A stretch of 64,000 nt of DNA, from NCBI GenBank assembly GCA_963691705.1, contig OY829537.1, positions 19,840,078 to 19,904,077 of the forward strand, in the 5' to 3' direction. Origin of the DNA: Viola odorata (Eukaryota > Streptophyta > Magnoliopsida > Malpighiales > Violaceae). The notes beneath the pieces were generated by a model. It did not search any database. It was not told the origin of the DNA and worked only from the letters and a program-made list of their open reading frames with translations. Shown here in pieces: positions 22,035 to 34,700 of the stretch (position 1 is the first letter of the stretch; every line of letters starts with the position of its first letter). The position numbers and the translations under genes were made by a program.

Positions 22035-22663
22035 CTCTCCACATCAAACTCAATCCTTTTACGCCCACAATTCCTCACTCTTAGACTCTGATGGTCGTGG
22101 GTTCCTGATTCCCTTGCACGTTTCCAGAGTCTTTGCATTGATCAAATACCAACTCCAAACATTTCTGCAATAACCCTGGTTGACCCTTTCCTCAAAATCT
22201 CGTTACGCATCCTTTCCAGCAAGCACGCGTATGCTTGCTGTCTTTCTAAACCACTCAGCTCTTTCCTACGCACTATCCAGTTCAACAACGAACAATGCCA
22301 CTAAGGAAAATTAAAAGGAATTGGAACTTAAATTAAAGAAATTAAAATGGAAGGAGGCCACCTTCAGTTTGTAGAGGTAAGTTTCTGCTTCTTCTCGAAG
22401 CTCTGGATTATTCCTGGCTTCATCAACACCCGATTCTGGACCATTGAGATTGAGATTATTGGTTTCGAAGAAAGAATTGACAGTGGCATCCAAATCCTCA
22501 AGCCCGACCGCGTTAGACGTTGAGGATTGTGGGCCGTGTGGAATTCCGTTAAGATCAAGGTCTACTGAAGGCATTTCAGAGCCCTAAAAAAATTCGGGTG
22601 ATGGAGAAAGGGGGTGATCGATTTGAAAGGGTTGGAGTATGAGGGAGTCAGATATTTGTAATC

Positions 22664-24413
22664 TGTCGCGCCCCACGAAAAAGTAATTCGCGAGTGTGCA
22701 ACAAAATTTGAGACCTTCAGATGCTCGGCGTAAAAGGACGCCTAGCAGCATGCAATGAAGTCGCCACCCTAATTTGGTTGCTAGGCTTAGGGAACCATAC
22801 AAAGCATACGAATATTTTACAAAAAAACGTGATCCGAAATCTCGGAAAGAAATAAAAATGGGCTGGGCCCTAATAAAAAAAGTGAAAGGAAATGAAAAAT
22901 GGGCCAGGAATAGTGCCTGGCCCATGAAAATAAAAAGGGAAGGGTGATGGGCCAAGCCCATCACCTTGACGTATGAATAGGCCATTATGGCACTATTCAT
23001 CGTCTTCTTCCTTGGTCAAGCTCTGGCCACAGGTGACTGTTTCGAAAAATCTTCATACCGAGACGCTCGTCTCCTCGACGGCTTCCCGACCGTACTAACC
23101 TCTAATTTTAGCGAAAACCGTACGGAGTTTAATTTTGAAAAAACGACAAAACCGTTAATTATCGAAAACTAATTAATTCACACGATTTATCTAATGATTA
23201 ATCAAATTAAAAGCATGTATTTAATCTACAGCATGCATATGAATTAATGACATAAAGAAAAGCAATTTATTTAATCACTAGGAAGCTAAACTAATTAACG
23301 AAGAAAGAATGCTTAAAAACGAAAGAGAAAGCTTGAAAAAAAAACTTACTGCAAAGCTTTAAACTGAGTCAATCGAAGCTCTAAGTGAGTTATCGATCAA
23401 GAGAGGGGAGAAGCAAGGTTTTCTTGCAAAGTTGGTACCCCTTTTTCGTTGAAGGATGGCTTGTATTTATAGCCCGAAGTCGAGTGGCGTTTGGAGGGCG
23501 TGGCTGCGCGTGGTGGCCGGCTCATCGTGCTGGTGGAGCTAGGGGTAGGGTGTCATGATCGCGGAGGTGACGGGGAACGGCGGGAGCAGGCTAGGACACG
23601 ACGGGAGTAGGTTAGCTTGGGCGAGGACTCCGCTGCCGCTCATGGCCACTGTTCACGTGCACCATGCCCCTTAATTTGTCAACCGTTGATCTGGTTGACT
23701 TTCCTTTGTTGACCAGATCAAGTCGACCAGATCAACGGTGATGATCAATTTGGCCTTTTAGCTTATTTAAATGGCCTCGAGCCGATTCTTGCGAGCAAAC
23801 GTTCCGACTTTCCGAGCCGAAGGTATCAGCGCGTAGAAAAAAATACGACGGGTTTAACCGTCTACAGCGAATGATGAGAATTTTTCGTTTAACGTGTTTA
23901 TTTTCTTGTTCAAAAACGTGAAGCGTTCGGACGGAAAAATAATGACGTTACGCCGAAAATTACGCGAAACGCTGTAGACCGTTGTGAACGAAAAAAAACT
24001 AGCAACTAGTTGATGGAAAACATTTCAAATTCAAGCTATTGTCCGAGCAAACTTACTCGGGTCCAATAAAAGCTCGAACGAAAATAATAATAAAAAATTA
24101 AAATACTAAAAAATGCGCTAAAATACTAAAAATCCTAAAAATCATGAGATGACCTAAAACGAAGAAAAAACTAGCAAATGACTGCTGGATAGTTAAAAAT
24201 GTGACTTTTAAGGCTAAAAATAATAATGAAAATACGTGACGAAAAATTAAAAATGCGATTTCGAAAGCTGACGATGCCAACGACGATGCTAAAATGCGAT
24301 GAAACACTTAGAAATGCTAGCGACAGTAAATCAACTGAAAATGCCAGTAAATTAACTAAATAACAGAAATGCTAAAATTAATTAAAAATGGCGTCAAAAT
24401 TCGGGTATCAACA
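22664..24413 (-). repeat. 3' LTR of the Ogre-type element (1750 bp, internally deleted)
   Basis: It matches the other LTR closely, but lacks the 1473 bp corresponding to 39886-41358. The join is at AACC, present at both ends of the missing segment. It retains 277 bp (22936-23212) that the other LTR has lost. Confidence 0.92.
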
Positions 24414-24427
24414 GTTGCCCCCTCTTT
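24414..24427 (-). other. Polypurine tract of the Ogre-type element
   Basis: Read on the minus strand the bases directly before the 3' LTR are AAAGAGGGGGCAAC, a purine-rich plus-strand primer in the expected place. Confidence 0.75.
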
Positions 24428-24529
24428 ACTGTCTTATCGAAGTATTTGATAAGCAGTAAAGACGGTTGCCCCTCCATATCCGAATTTTGGCGACACAGCA
24501 GGTCTTACCTTAAGCTTACAGTGATGATG

Positions 24530-25575
24530 TCGCTCTGGGAGGAGGTAGGTCATTGCTGTCGCTCTGGGAGGAGATATGGTTGTTGCTGTCACTCTGGGAG
24601 GAGGCAGGTTCGTCGGTGTCACTCGGGGATCGGATATGTCGTAGATGTCACTCTGGGAGGAGGTAAGTTGATGTCACTCTGGGAGGAGGTATGCTTTTGA
24701 TGGTGTTATTTGGTGAGGAGGAAATTGATGCTGCCACTCTGGGAGGAGGCAATCCGTTGACGTCACTCTGGGAGGAGATAGGTTGTTGATCCTGCAAAGA
24801 TGTAAACATAGATTTGCTCGGGTATTGATAGAGACATACGTTACAGAAAACGTAAATGACAACTACTCTACCAGGAATGGAAGATAGTTTTATGAAAATA
24901 TAGATGACGGCTCCACTAGGAGGGGGATAGGCATTTGACATGTAATGGACGTGGCTTCGGGAGGATACTGCGCGATTCGTAGGAGTACTAATGATTTGTC
25001 CTAATGATGTCACTCTAGGAGGAAACGCAGATGATGTCACTCTAGGAGGAGGAAATGCGTGCTGATGTCACTCTGGGAGGAGAAAAATACCTGATGCTGT
25101 CACTCTGGGAGGAGGAAATGCCGTACAGAGATGTAAACATCGTCGATTCCCGTAGGAGAGGACGTGAAATGAGGAAATTAAGCTAAGGTCACTCTGGGAG
25201 GAGAAAAATGCTAATGTTGTCACTCTGGGAGGAGAAAAATGCATGAGGTCACTCTGGGAGGAGGAAATGCAGTACAGAAACGTAAACAACGTCAATTCCC
25301 GTAGGAGAAGACGTGAAATATGGAAACTAAACTAAAGTCACTCTGGGAGGAGAAAAATGCTGACGCTGTCACTCTGGGAGGAGAAAAATGCATGATGTCA
25401 CTCTGGGAGGAGGAAATGCAGTTACAGAAACGTAAACAACGTCAATTCCCGTAGGAGAAGACGTGAAATGCTGAAAATAAACTAAGGTAACTCTGGGAGG
25501 AGAAAAATACTGATGCTGTCACTCTGGGAGGAGAAAAATGCATGGTGTCACTCTGGGAGGAGAAAAATGCTAATG
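24530..25575. repeat. Tandem array (TCTGGGAGGAG motif) in the retrotransposon 3' region
   Basis: About twenty copies of CACTCTGGGAGGAG occur at 24-36 bp intervals. Superimposed is a higher-order unit of about 150 bp containing CGTAGGAGAAGACGTGAAAT (25151, 25300 and 25450). It lies between the integrase end and the 3' LTR, the hypervariable 3' region of Tat/Ogre elements. Short frames on it are repeat translation, not genes. Confidence 0.9.
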
Positions 25576-25949
25576 CTGCCAGCGACCTTGATACGAACCT
25601 AGAATGCGCCTGCATCATGTTCAGGAGGTAACGACCCCAAGGACAAGACTTTCCCACGATTTGCAGCCGTAAGCAGTCCTCGCCTGATATTTAGTGTTTG
25701 CACTCACACTCCGAAACAAGGCTAAGTGTTTTACGCTCATAAAGATGCAACTAACATGATACATAATTTTCAATTCGCAATGTCAATCCGAGTGAATAGA
25801 CTTCAAATGAAGATGCACATGCATGGGCATTCTAATAATCGATGGGACTTCTACGGAAAAGAATGAAAGGACATGAAATGTCCGGAAAAGAGCTTGTTTT
25901 GGAAAAGATTGCTTTGCTGATGAGTTGAAAGGTTTTTGATGAATGGTGC

Positions 25950-26400
25950 TTTGTTGATTGGCCCTGATGAGGGCGAGGTGCGCGAGTCCTTTCGCTTTTT
26001 GCTGGGCATGCTTTCTGGACAGAGTGCGTGAGCTCTGGGATCCTTGCTGGGGGTGCTTTCCGTTCGGCCAGGGGCCTTTTGCTCGAGTCCTTACTGGGGA
26101 GTGTCGTCGCTGTTCTTTTTGCGACTCACTACTTGAGTTGGCTTTGGGCCCTTTTCTTCTCGTGTCCTTCCTAGGGATGCTTGCTTTGAGATTTCTCGAG
26201 TTGGCTTTGGGCCCTTTTTCTCGAGTCTTTACTGGGGAATGTCGTTGCTGTCCTTTTTGTGACTTGCTACTTGAGTTGGCCTTAGGCCCTTTTCTTCTCG
26301 TGTCCTTACTGGGGATGCTTGCTTTGCGATTTCTTGAGTTGGCTTTGGGCCCTTTTGCTCGAGTTTACTGGGGAAAGTGTTCTTCGAGATTTCTCGAATT
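25950..26400. repeat. Second tandem array, 63/75-bp alternating units
   Basis: GAGTTGGCTTTGGGCCC and close variants recur at 26135, 26198, 26273 and 26336, spaced 63, 75 and 63 bp, making a 138-bp higher-order unit. Earlier, more diverged units reach back to about 25960. A pyrimidine-rich tract (26460-26580) follows. Confidence 0.8.
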
Positions 26401-27242
26401 GAGTTGTCCCCGGGCTGTGCTTGCTTCGGCTCTTCGATTGTTTGTATTCTTCTAATGTCTCTGAGCATTTCTCTCTTTTCTTTTCTTTTCCCTTTTCCCC
26501 TCTCTCTTTTCTTTTCTTCTTTTTCCCTCTTTTTTTTCTCTCTTTTTTTATTTTTATTTTTTATTCCCCCTCTTTTTGATTTGATTTGAAACGCATCAGA
26601 GCAGAGCAAGCACAGCCTTTGTCTTGATCTCTTCCTCTTCTGTCTTGAGGCCTCGGCCTTCATCGTTGCTGCCCCCTTTTTCGGTGATAGTCCTTAGCGA
26701 TCTCCTGGTGACCTTTTCTATCTCCTTCATCGTGTTCTTGGACTTGACGTGCTTTCATTTTCGGCTGGCAGTCTTAGCTGAGACTGCTCCTTGGCTCCCG
26801 GGGTATGAGTGATAGTGAAGGTTTTGGTAGGAGTGATGGCATATGGTGGAAAGAGGGAAGAAAATGAAAAAAATGAAGAAGATCGTAAAAGTCCCAAGTC
26901 ATTTTATAGCTATCCCATGTCTAATTGCGCATGTACCTTGGATATTATGCGAACTCAACTAGTACCTAGTCAGGCTCTTACACTCATGAAGGATAAGGTG
27001 CGATGGCTCGAAAATGCTTACCGGGATTTGTCTATGACTGCTTATGTCGGAGCAAACCGCGGATATAAGAGCAAACCGCGGATATAAGAGCAAACAAGTA
27101 ATATCATGCATGGCATGTAATTTAGGTGGATGCTTGATTTAACAAAGGGATTGGACATTCCCGACCTATGCAATGCATGAAAATGCTTATGGGAGTAGTA
27201 TGCTTTTGTTTTAGCCGGGCTAAAAGGGATTTTGATTGAGTT

Positions 27243-27350
27243 TTGATTTTTGATTGATTGTTTGATTGATTGATAGTTTGATTGATTGATGGTTTGATTG
27301 ATTGATAGTTTGATTGATTGATGGTTTGAGTGATTGATAGTTTGATTGCT
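27243..27350. repeat. GATT-rich tandem repeat
   Basis: Units of TTTGATTGATTGAT(A/G)G, about 21-22 bp, recur five times in the retrotransposon 3' region. Confidence 0.85.
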
Positions 27351-28750
27351 AGGATGTGGGGGATGACTCATTTGCAAGGGTCTAACGAGAACCTAAGGTT
27401 GCCCCCAGTGGGCCAGATGACCGTACTCGACTTAAAGCTAACAAAGCGAGCAGGAATGAAAACAAATTTAAATAAAGGGGAAAGAAAGATGGACTCCCCT
27501 GAGATGTGCAACGGGGCTGCAAGGGCATCTTCCACTAGCTCCATGCGGATGAAAGTGAGATGCTTCAAGTCCCTGTGAGATGCTGAGGGGACAATAGAGC
27601 AGAAAGGGAAATTAATCTGAAAATGAAAACGAGATAAGTTCAGGGATTCTCCCTTCCTTTAGCCCGGCCTTTTGATGGTGTCTATGACGTGGTCCCAGTT
27701 CTGGGACGCTTTGCTTTGATTGGTTTCTTTTTCAGCTGCTTTACGGGAACTGCCGATCCGAGTCGTAGCGAGGACGAGATCCGCATTTGGTTTATTTGCT
27801 TGCCGGTCCTGTTGGACCTTCGCTGATTGGCTTTGTGATTGCTCGGGGATAAAGGGGAAAACCCTCTGTCCCCGTGATGTGCAGCGGGGTTGCAAGGGCG
27901 TATGCTTATCGTTCTTCTGCAGGCAACGAATGGGGGTGACCCGGTCCCTGAAAAAGATATGGCGAGAACTAATGAGGAGTAAATGCAAGATAGCTTGTTT
28001 AGCAAAAGTAATGTGATTGATAAGTTTTAAGCTCTCCCTTTTAGACGGGCCATCCGTGGGTCACTGCAGCGTGACTTGCGTCGGATGTTGGTTGATGATA
28101 GCTTTGCTTTAGATGCTTTGCCACAACTTTTGCCTTGGCGTGGGTGATACTTGCAGTCCGGTTGCCCCTCAATTAAAGGATTGATCTTCACCGTGTTGAT
28201 CATGGTGCGGACGTTGGGAAACTTCTTGGACAAGACCGCATTAAGCATGTTGCTGGTGGTCTTAGGAGGACAGCTTTTTGTCGTGCTTTTCAGGAGTCGT
28301 TGCTAGCATTCCGACGGCTCGGCCGGCATGGGATGGGCTTTGTGACTTTGGTCCAGCATTTAGTCCTTTGAGACCGGTTGTTTGCGATGCCGGTTGTGCT
28401 GGTAGCACGCGGTAATTCAAGAGCTGCTACGAGCAGAACTCTCTGGTTCTATCGTGACGATGATGAGGTGAGGCGTGAGACCTTACGTCCCTGCAAAACT
28501 TTAAGATTGATTAGTGGCGTTAGTCTAAGTGACGGGTCTTACATCCCGAGCTACTCCTGGGGAGCCATCTATGCCATGCCTCCTTTTGTCATCTCACAAG
28601 TTTTAAGAAAAATGGGACAACAAATTTTAAAACAATAAGCATCTCTTGAAAAAAAACTTGTTTTATTAATTTCAGGACAAATGTTTGTGCTAGATTGTCA
28701 TGATAAAACCCTATGTCCTTGGTCTGGCCGAACGCCCAGTTCGCGATGCT

Positions 28751-31700
28751 TCAGGCGAAGTACAACTTGACTGCGTCGGCATTTACCGATCTCAGGAGAT
28801 CGTCTCCATCCATGTTGGTTAGCATTAGGGCACCCCCTGAGAAGGCACTTGTGACCAGATATGGGCCCTCGTACCTTGGGGCCCACTTTCCTTGACTAGC
28901 CTCCTGGTGAGGAAGAATCTTCTTCAACACTAAATCCCCAACCTCGAACTTGCGAGGTCGCACTTTCTTGTTGTAAGCGTTGGCCATCCTTTGCTGATAT
29001 AATTGTGCATGGCAGATAGCGGCCAAGCGCTTTTCGGGAAGGAGGTTCAGCTGCTCGTACCTCACTCTTGCCCAATCTGATTCTTCTACTTCAGACTCTG
29101 CCAGGATTCTAAGAGAAGGGATTTCTACCTCGAGGGGAATTACGGCTTCCATGCCATAAACTAATGAGTAGGGAGTTGCCCTTGTGGATGCACGGGTTGC
29201 TATCCGGTAAGCATGTAGTGCGAAGGGAAGCATGTCATGCCAATCTTTGTGCGTGATTACCATCTTTTGGATGATCCTCTTCAGGTTTTTGTTTGCTGCT
29301 TCAACTGCGCCATTCATCTTTGGTCGATATGGTGACGAGTTCCGGTGCTTCACCTTCCAACATTGGCAAAGATCGTCGATCATTTTTCCGTTGAGATTGG
29401 TGTCGTTGTCCGTGATGATGGTTTCTGGGACCCCATGACGACAAATGATATTTCTCTCAATGAATCGCATGGTCATTTTCTGAGTGATGTTAGAGTAAGA
29501 GGTGGCCTCTACCCACTTGGTGAAGTAATCGATTGCTACAAGGATGAAGCGATGGCCATTAGAGGCTGTTGGGTGAATTTGGCCGATGATGTCGATTCCC
29601 CACATTGCAAAAGGCCAAGGCGATGTCATGCTGAAGAGAGGGGCTGGAGGGACATGGAGATGGTCCGCGTAGATTTGACATTTGTGGCACTTCCGAAAAT
29701 AGCTGATGCAATCTCGTTCGATGGTGAGCCAAAAATAACCTTGTCTCATTATCTGCCTGGCCATCATGTGCCCACTTGCGTGTGTGGAACAAACCCCCTC
29801 GTGGATTTCCATTATGATTCTTTTTGCCTCGGCCATGGTGACACAGCGAAGCAAAGTTCCATCGGCTCTCCTTTTATATAGAACCTCACCGTCGAGGTAG
29901 AAGTCTAGTGCTAAGCGCTGGAGGGTCTTTTTGCTAACCCGGCTTGCCCCCGGTGGATACTCCCAGTTTCTGCTGAATTGTGCTAAGTCGTGGAACCAAG
30001 GCTTCCCATCGGGTTCCTCTTCTAAGGCTATGCAACACGCCGGAGTTTCCTTTACTTCTACCCTCAAAGGCTGAAGCATTACTCCACGCTCTAACTTGAA
30101 CATCGATGCTAATGTGGCTAATGCGTCTGCGAAGCGGTTCTTTTCTCTGTCGACTCGGTCGAACTTGGTTTCCTCGAATTCCCGTGTGAGTTGGGTGAGT
30201 AACTTTTGATAAGGGATGAGCTTGGAATCCCGCGTCTGCCATAGATCCTGGGCTTGATAGATGACGAGTGCTGAATCGCCAAAGATTTGGAGCTTCTTTA
30301 CTTTTAAGTCGATGGCTGCTGTCAGACTGCTGATGCATGCCTCATACTCGGCGACGTTATTGGTGCATGGGAAGTTCAATTTGCATGCTATGGGGAATTG
30401 ACGGCCATCTGGGGCTATGACCACGGCTCCCACTCCCTTGCCCGAGAGGTTCACCGCACCGTCGAAGAACATGGTCCACCAGTCATCTTCTCGGAGATCT
30501 TCTGCGATCTCATCTTCAATCACTATGATGTCCTCATCGGGGAAGTCGAAGCTCAACGACTCATACTCGTCCGAGGCATGATCAGCCAAGTGATCGGCGA
30601 GGGCGCTTGCTTTAACCACTTTCCGGGTTACATAGATGATCTCGTGCTCAGCTAATAAGACTTGCCATCTACAAATGCGACTTGGCAGGTACGACTTTTC
30701 AAAGATGTATTTCAAGGGATCCATGCGAGAGATTAGCCAAGTCGTGTAATACAACATGTACTGCCGGAGCCTTCGGGCGCACCATGCTAGGGCGCAACAA
30801 GTTCGTTCCAACATAGAGTAACGCATCTCACATTCGTTGAATTTTTTGCTGAGGTAATAGATGGCTTGTTCATGCCTTCCGGACTCGTCGTGCTGTCCCA
30901 AAACGCAACCCATGGCGCTAGCCGTGACTGTCATGTACATGAGCAAGGGACGTCCTGGCGTCAGGGGAACTAGTACCGGTGGGTTTTGCAGATATGTCTT
31001 GATTTTCTCGAAGGCTTCCTGGCAGTCTTCGTCCCATTCTGCCTCTCCGTGCTTCCTTAGCATTTTGAACATTGGCTCGAAGGTAAGTGTTAACTGGCTG
31101 ATAAAGCGAGCGATGTAGTTGATGCGTCCTAAGAAGCTTCGTACTTCGGTTTCGGTGCTGGGAGCGGGTAGCTCTTGAATTGCTTTTATCTTATCAGGAT
31201 CCACTTCTATGCCTTTGTTGCTGACGATGAATCCTAACAACTTTCCAAAAGTCACTCCGAAGGTGCACTTAGCTGGGTTTAGCCGTAGCCGAAATTGCCT
31301 CAACCTTTCGAACACCTTCTTCAGGATGTCCACATGATCTTGCGTGCCACGAGATTTGGCTATCATGTCGTCGACATATATTTCCAATTCTTTATGCATC
31401 ATGTCATGGAAAAGGGTGATGGCAGCACGTTGGTACGTGGCTCCTGCATTTTTTAATCCGAAGGGAATCACTTTGTAGCAGAAAGTTCCCCAGGGCGTGA
31501 TGAAGGTCATCTTTTCACTGTCCTCGGGTGCCATCTTGATCTGATTGTACCCCGAGAATCCGTCCATGAAAGAGAACATGTCATTTCTAGCGGCACTATT
31601 TACCAAGATGTCTATATGGGGAAGAGGGAAGTCGTCTTTAGGGTTGGCTCGATTGAGATCCCGAAAGTCCACGCACATGCGAACCTTCCCATCTTTCTTA

Positions 31701-34700
31701 GGCACTGGCACTATGTTGGCGATCCATTCTGGGTACTCGGCAACTCTCAAAAAACCCGCGTCTAGTTGCTTGGTAACTTCTTCTTTGATTTTCAGAAGGA
31801 TGTCTAGATGCATCCTCCGAAGTTTTTGCTTGACAGGCTTAAACTTAGGTTTTAATGGAATACGATGCTCAACTATCCCGGGATCAAGACCTGACATGTC
31901 GGCGTATGACCATGCGAATACTTCGGAGTAGTCCTTGAGGAGAGAAATCAACCTTTCTCTCTGAGTCGTATCTAGGGTAGTTCCGATCTTGACCAGTTTT
32001 TGATTCTCGTTGCTTGCCCCCAAGTTTACTTCGTCCAATTCCTCCCGATGAGGGGTTATTTCCTTTTCTGAACTTTCTAGTAAACGGGCCAGTTCGTCGG
32101 AGACTTCGGCCTTATCTTCGGTCGTAGCGATGATTTCTTCGTCAGTAAAGACATAGGTTTAATCAAGACAATCCGAACTAACACTCATCCTGAAATTAAA
32201 AGTGCGGAAAAAAGAGATGCGTAAAATGAAAACTTGTATATATATTGATTTTTAACAAAAGGGAACATGGGTCCCTACAAAAATGTTTTCGGAAGAAAAT
32301 GTGTCAAAAACATATATATTTTTCAAAAGGAGAAATTACGGAGAGACATCCGGAAGCATGGTGATGGTCCAGTTGCGCACAGACTCCCCTGACTTCTTAA
32401 CAAAAATGACTGAACCAGGCGACGATTCTTCTTCTCCTAGAGTGCAGATACGGAGGTCCGATACCCTGACTGGACTTCCATTGATGGTTTCAGCTGCGAA
32501 GGGGAACGTGGTTCTGATATGGGGGATTGGTATTTTGCCCTCTGGCGCAGAACGTCCAAATAGCTTAGCCAGCTGCTTTTCTTTCTTTTCTTGGGCAATC
32601 CGGGTGAAATCGGCCTTGCTGGGTTGGTACCCTAACCCAAATCGGTCTCCGAAGCTCTTCGGAGGCCCCCAGCCTTTTGATCCTTGTAACTCGGCCCCGA
32701 GCTGTTTTCCCAATTGGAAGCTTCCCTCTAGTGTTGACTTAGTGGTTGTTTCGGCTATCCCAGATTTCGAGGCTTCACAAACGGGGAATCCTTTCTTGAT
32801 CCAATCCGCGTTGACGATTTTGAAGTCTTGGAAAGAACTCTCCAAGGTTTCAGCAGTTTCGATGTAAGGCACGGATGTATGCTTGGCCAAGATCAAGGCT
32901 TCCTCTGCCTTTATTGTGACGAGGGCATTGTCCTTGACGTATTTGAGGCACTGATGCAGGGAAGAGGGGACGGCTCCCGCGGAATGGATCCAAGGCCGTC
33001 CTAGAAGCATGCTGTAAGAGGGTTGGATTTCCATGATCTGGAATGTCAAGGCGAAAGTGTGGGGCCCGATGACCATATCCAACTCAATGTTCCCGATGAT
33101 CTCTCAAGTGGTGCCATCGAAAGCCCTAGCCATCATTTCGCTAGGTTTCATGAGAGAGGAATCGACCGGCAGTTGTTCGAGGACATGCTTGGGCATGACA
33201 TTAAGTGCGGACCCATTGTCGATTAGGGCCTTTGCTATGACGTGTCCCTTACATTCTACTGTGATGTATAGGGCCTTGTTGTGATCTCTTCCCGAGGGGT
33301 CGATCTCTCCTTCAGAGAAAGAAATGTTGCTTAAGGCTTGAATTCTTCCTACAAGGTTTTCCACCCCTTCCGTGGTGATATCCTTAGTCACGAAGGCTTG
33401 CTTCAAGACTTTTAAGAGAGCTTGGCGATGTGGCTCTGAAGTAAGGATCAACTCCATGATGGAGATGCGAGCCGGGGTTTTCTTTAGCTGTTCGATGATG
33501 CTGAACTCGCTCTGTTTCATGATTTTGAGGAACTCGGTTGTCTCGTCCTCGGTTACAGGTTTGCTCAAACCTTGCGTCTCTTCTATCGTTTCTTCGCGGA
33601 TCGCAGGATTTTTTCCTTTGGCCTGTCGTTGCTTTTCTACTTCCTCCGAGATGTAACATCTTCCGGTGCGGGTCATGCCCCCGATATGAGAGGCTTCGCC
33701 AATAGCGAGTCCGGTTGATGTGACAGCAGGAGGGGTGGTGACCACCGTGTATCCATAGTTGAATGGGACCGCGTGTAAGTCTCGGCTGGGAGTATTCACA
33801 GCTAATGTGAACACTACTTTGCGTGGGGTAGGGGCTGCATCCCCTGTTTGGGCCACGTGCTTGAAGGAATACGGTGCTAGAGGATTATCCTCGATGACGT
33901 TGATTGCTCCTTGGGTTTTCCTTTCGGTTTGAATGATCCCGAATGTTGTGAGTTGCTTGACTTTCTGCCGAAAAAGTCCGCAATCCTGGATGTCGTGCTT
34001 TCTTTCCCCTTGGCAGAATAGGCACTCGGCCTGATTATTCCCCGGGAATGGCAGATATGCGTTGTTGGCTAATGCGAAGAACAACTCTTCATTGGGTGTT
34101 TCCTCTATTGACACGTGAGGAATGTCGATTCCAATGGAAGAAATGTTGCTCATCCCAGGATTATGGTGCGGTAGAGGACCGGTTGTCACAGCAAGACCCT
34201 TTGCTAAACCTTTGGACGAGATTCGTCCTTGTTTGGTTAGGTGCTCGACCTTCTCTCTAAAGGCGTAACAGTCTTCCAAGGAGTGTCCTCGGGTTCCGGC
34301 GTGATATTCGCAGCTAACCTTTGGATCATACCAGCTAGGGTAAGGAAGGGATTGAGGCGAGAGTGGGGCTGGTGTAATCTGCCCATCTGCCAGGAGGCTT
34401 GCGTAGATCTCTTTCAAAGGAAACAGAGGAAGTGACCACATCGGTAAAGGGTATAACTCGGAGTCTGAGGATTCCCAAGAAGATAGTAATGGCGTTGTGC
34501 TAGCATGGGAGGGTGGTGCCGAATACTTGATGAGGTAATCGAATTTCCCTGAAGGCTGGCCCAAGGTATCAATCTCGCGGTTGCCCTCGTCGCGGCGCTT
34601 GGAGAACCGTTTGCACGATGAAGTCGATCCTTTCTTTTGGACGATTTGGAGTGGGGTTCCCTTGGAGTTAGTTGGGATAGGAAATCCGTCTCCGATCGTG

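Larger units (their letters stand above)
17747..22574 (-). pseudogene. Mariner-like DD39D transposase, split by an LTR element and with a nonsense codon
   Basis: The minus-strand ATG at 22574 opens with a DLDLNGIP segment (DLNxxP). A 61-bp GT-AG intron at 22301-22361 keeps phase. The helix-turn-helix region follows (ERQQAYACLLERM, IAEMFGVGI, then SMQRLWKRA). The frame is interrupted at 22034/18806 by an LTR retrotransposon and resumes exactly at 18805 (RLRDIPLGQRTTIRG). The catalytic triad is present: Asp in YIDEKWF, Asp in QQDNVKSH, and Asp in NVLDLGFF with 39 residues between the last two, the plant DD39D type. A TGA interrupts the HTH after FGVGI, and the C-terminus past IPHMKK is atypical. 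The enzyme would cut and paste elements at TA sites. As it stands it should be inactive. Confidence 0.88.
25576..28750 (-). other. Non-coding 3' region of the Ogre-type element
   Basis: Between the polyprotein stop and the first tandem array no conserved domain is visible on either strand. Open frames are short or low-complexity (for example the CT-rich stretch 26460-26580). Two parts recur in degraded form at 45940-47560. Confidence 0.7.

Noticed and set aside
24530..25575. Regularly spaced repeats resembling a CRISPR array
   Set aside because: Repeats are short, spacing varies, spacers themselves repeat, and the locus is a plant retrotransposon 3' region.
26229..26663. Minus-strand Lys/Glu-rich frame of 144 codons
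   Set aside because: Translation of a CT-rich low-complexity tract and tandem array.
29345..29881. Plus-strand frame of 178 codons over the integrase region
   Set aside because: Antisense of the retrotransposon polyprotein. No domain.
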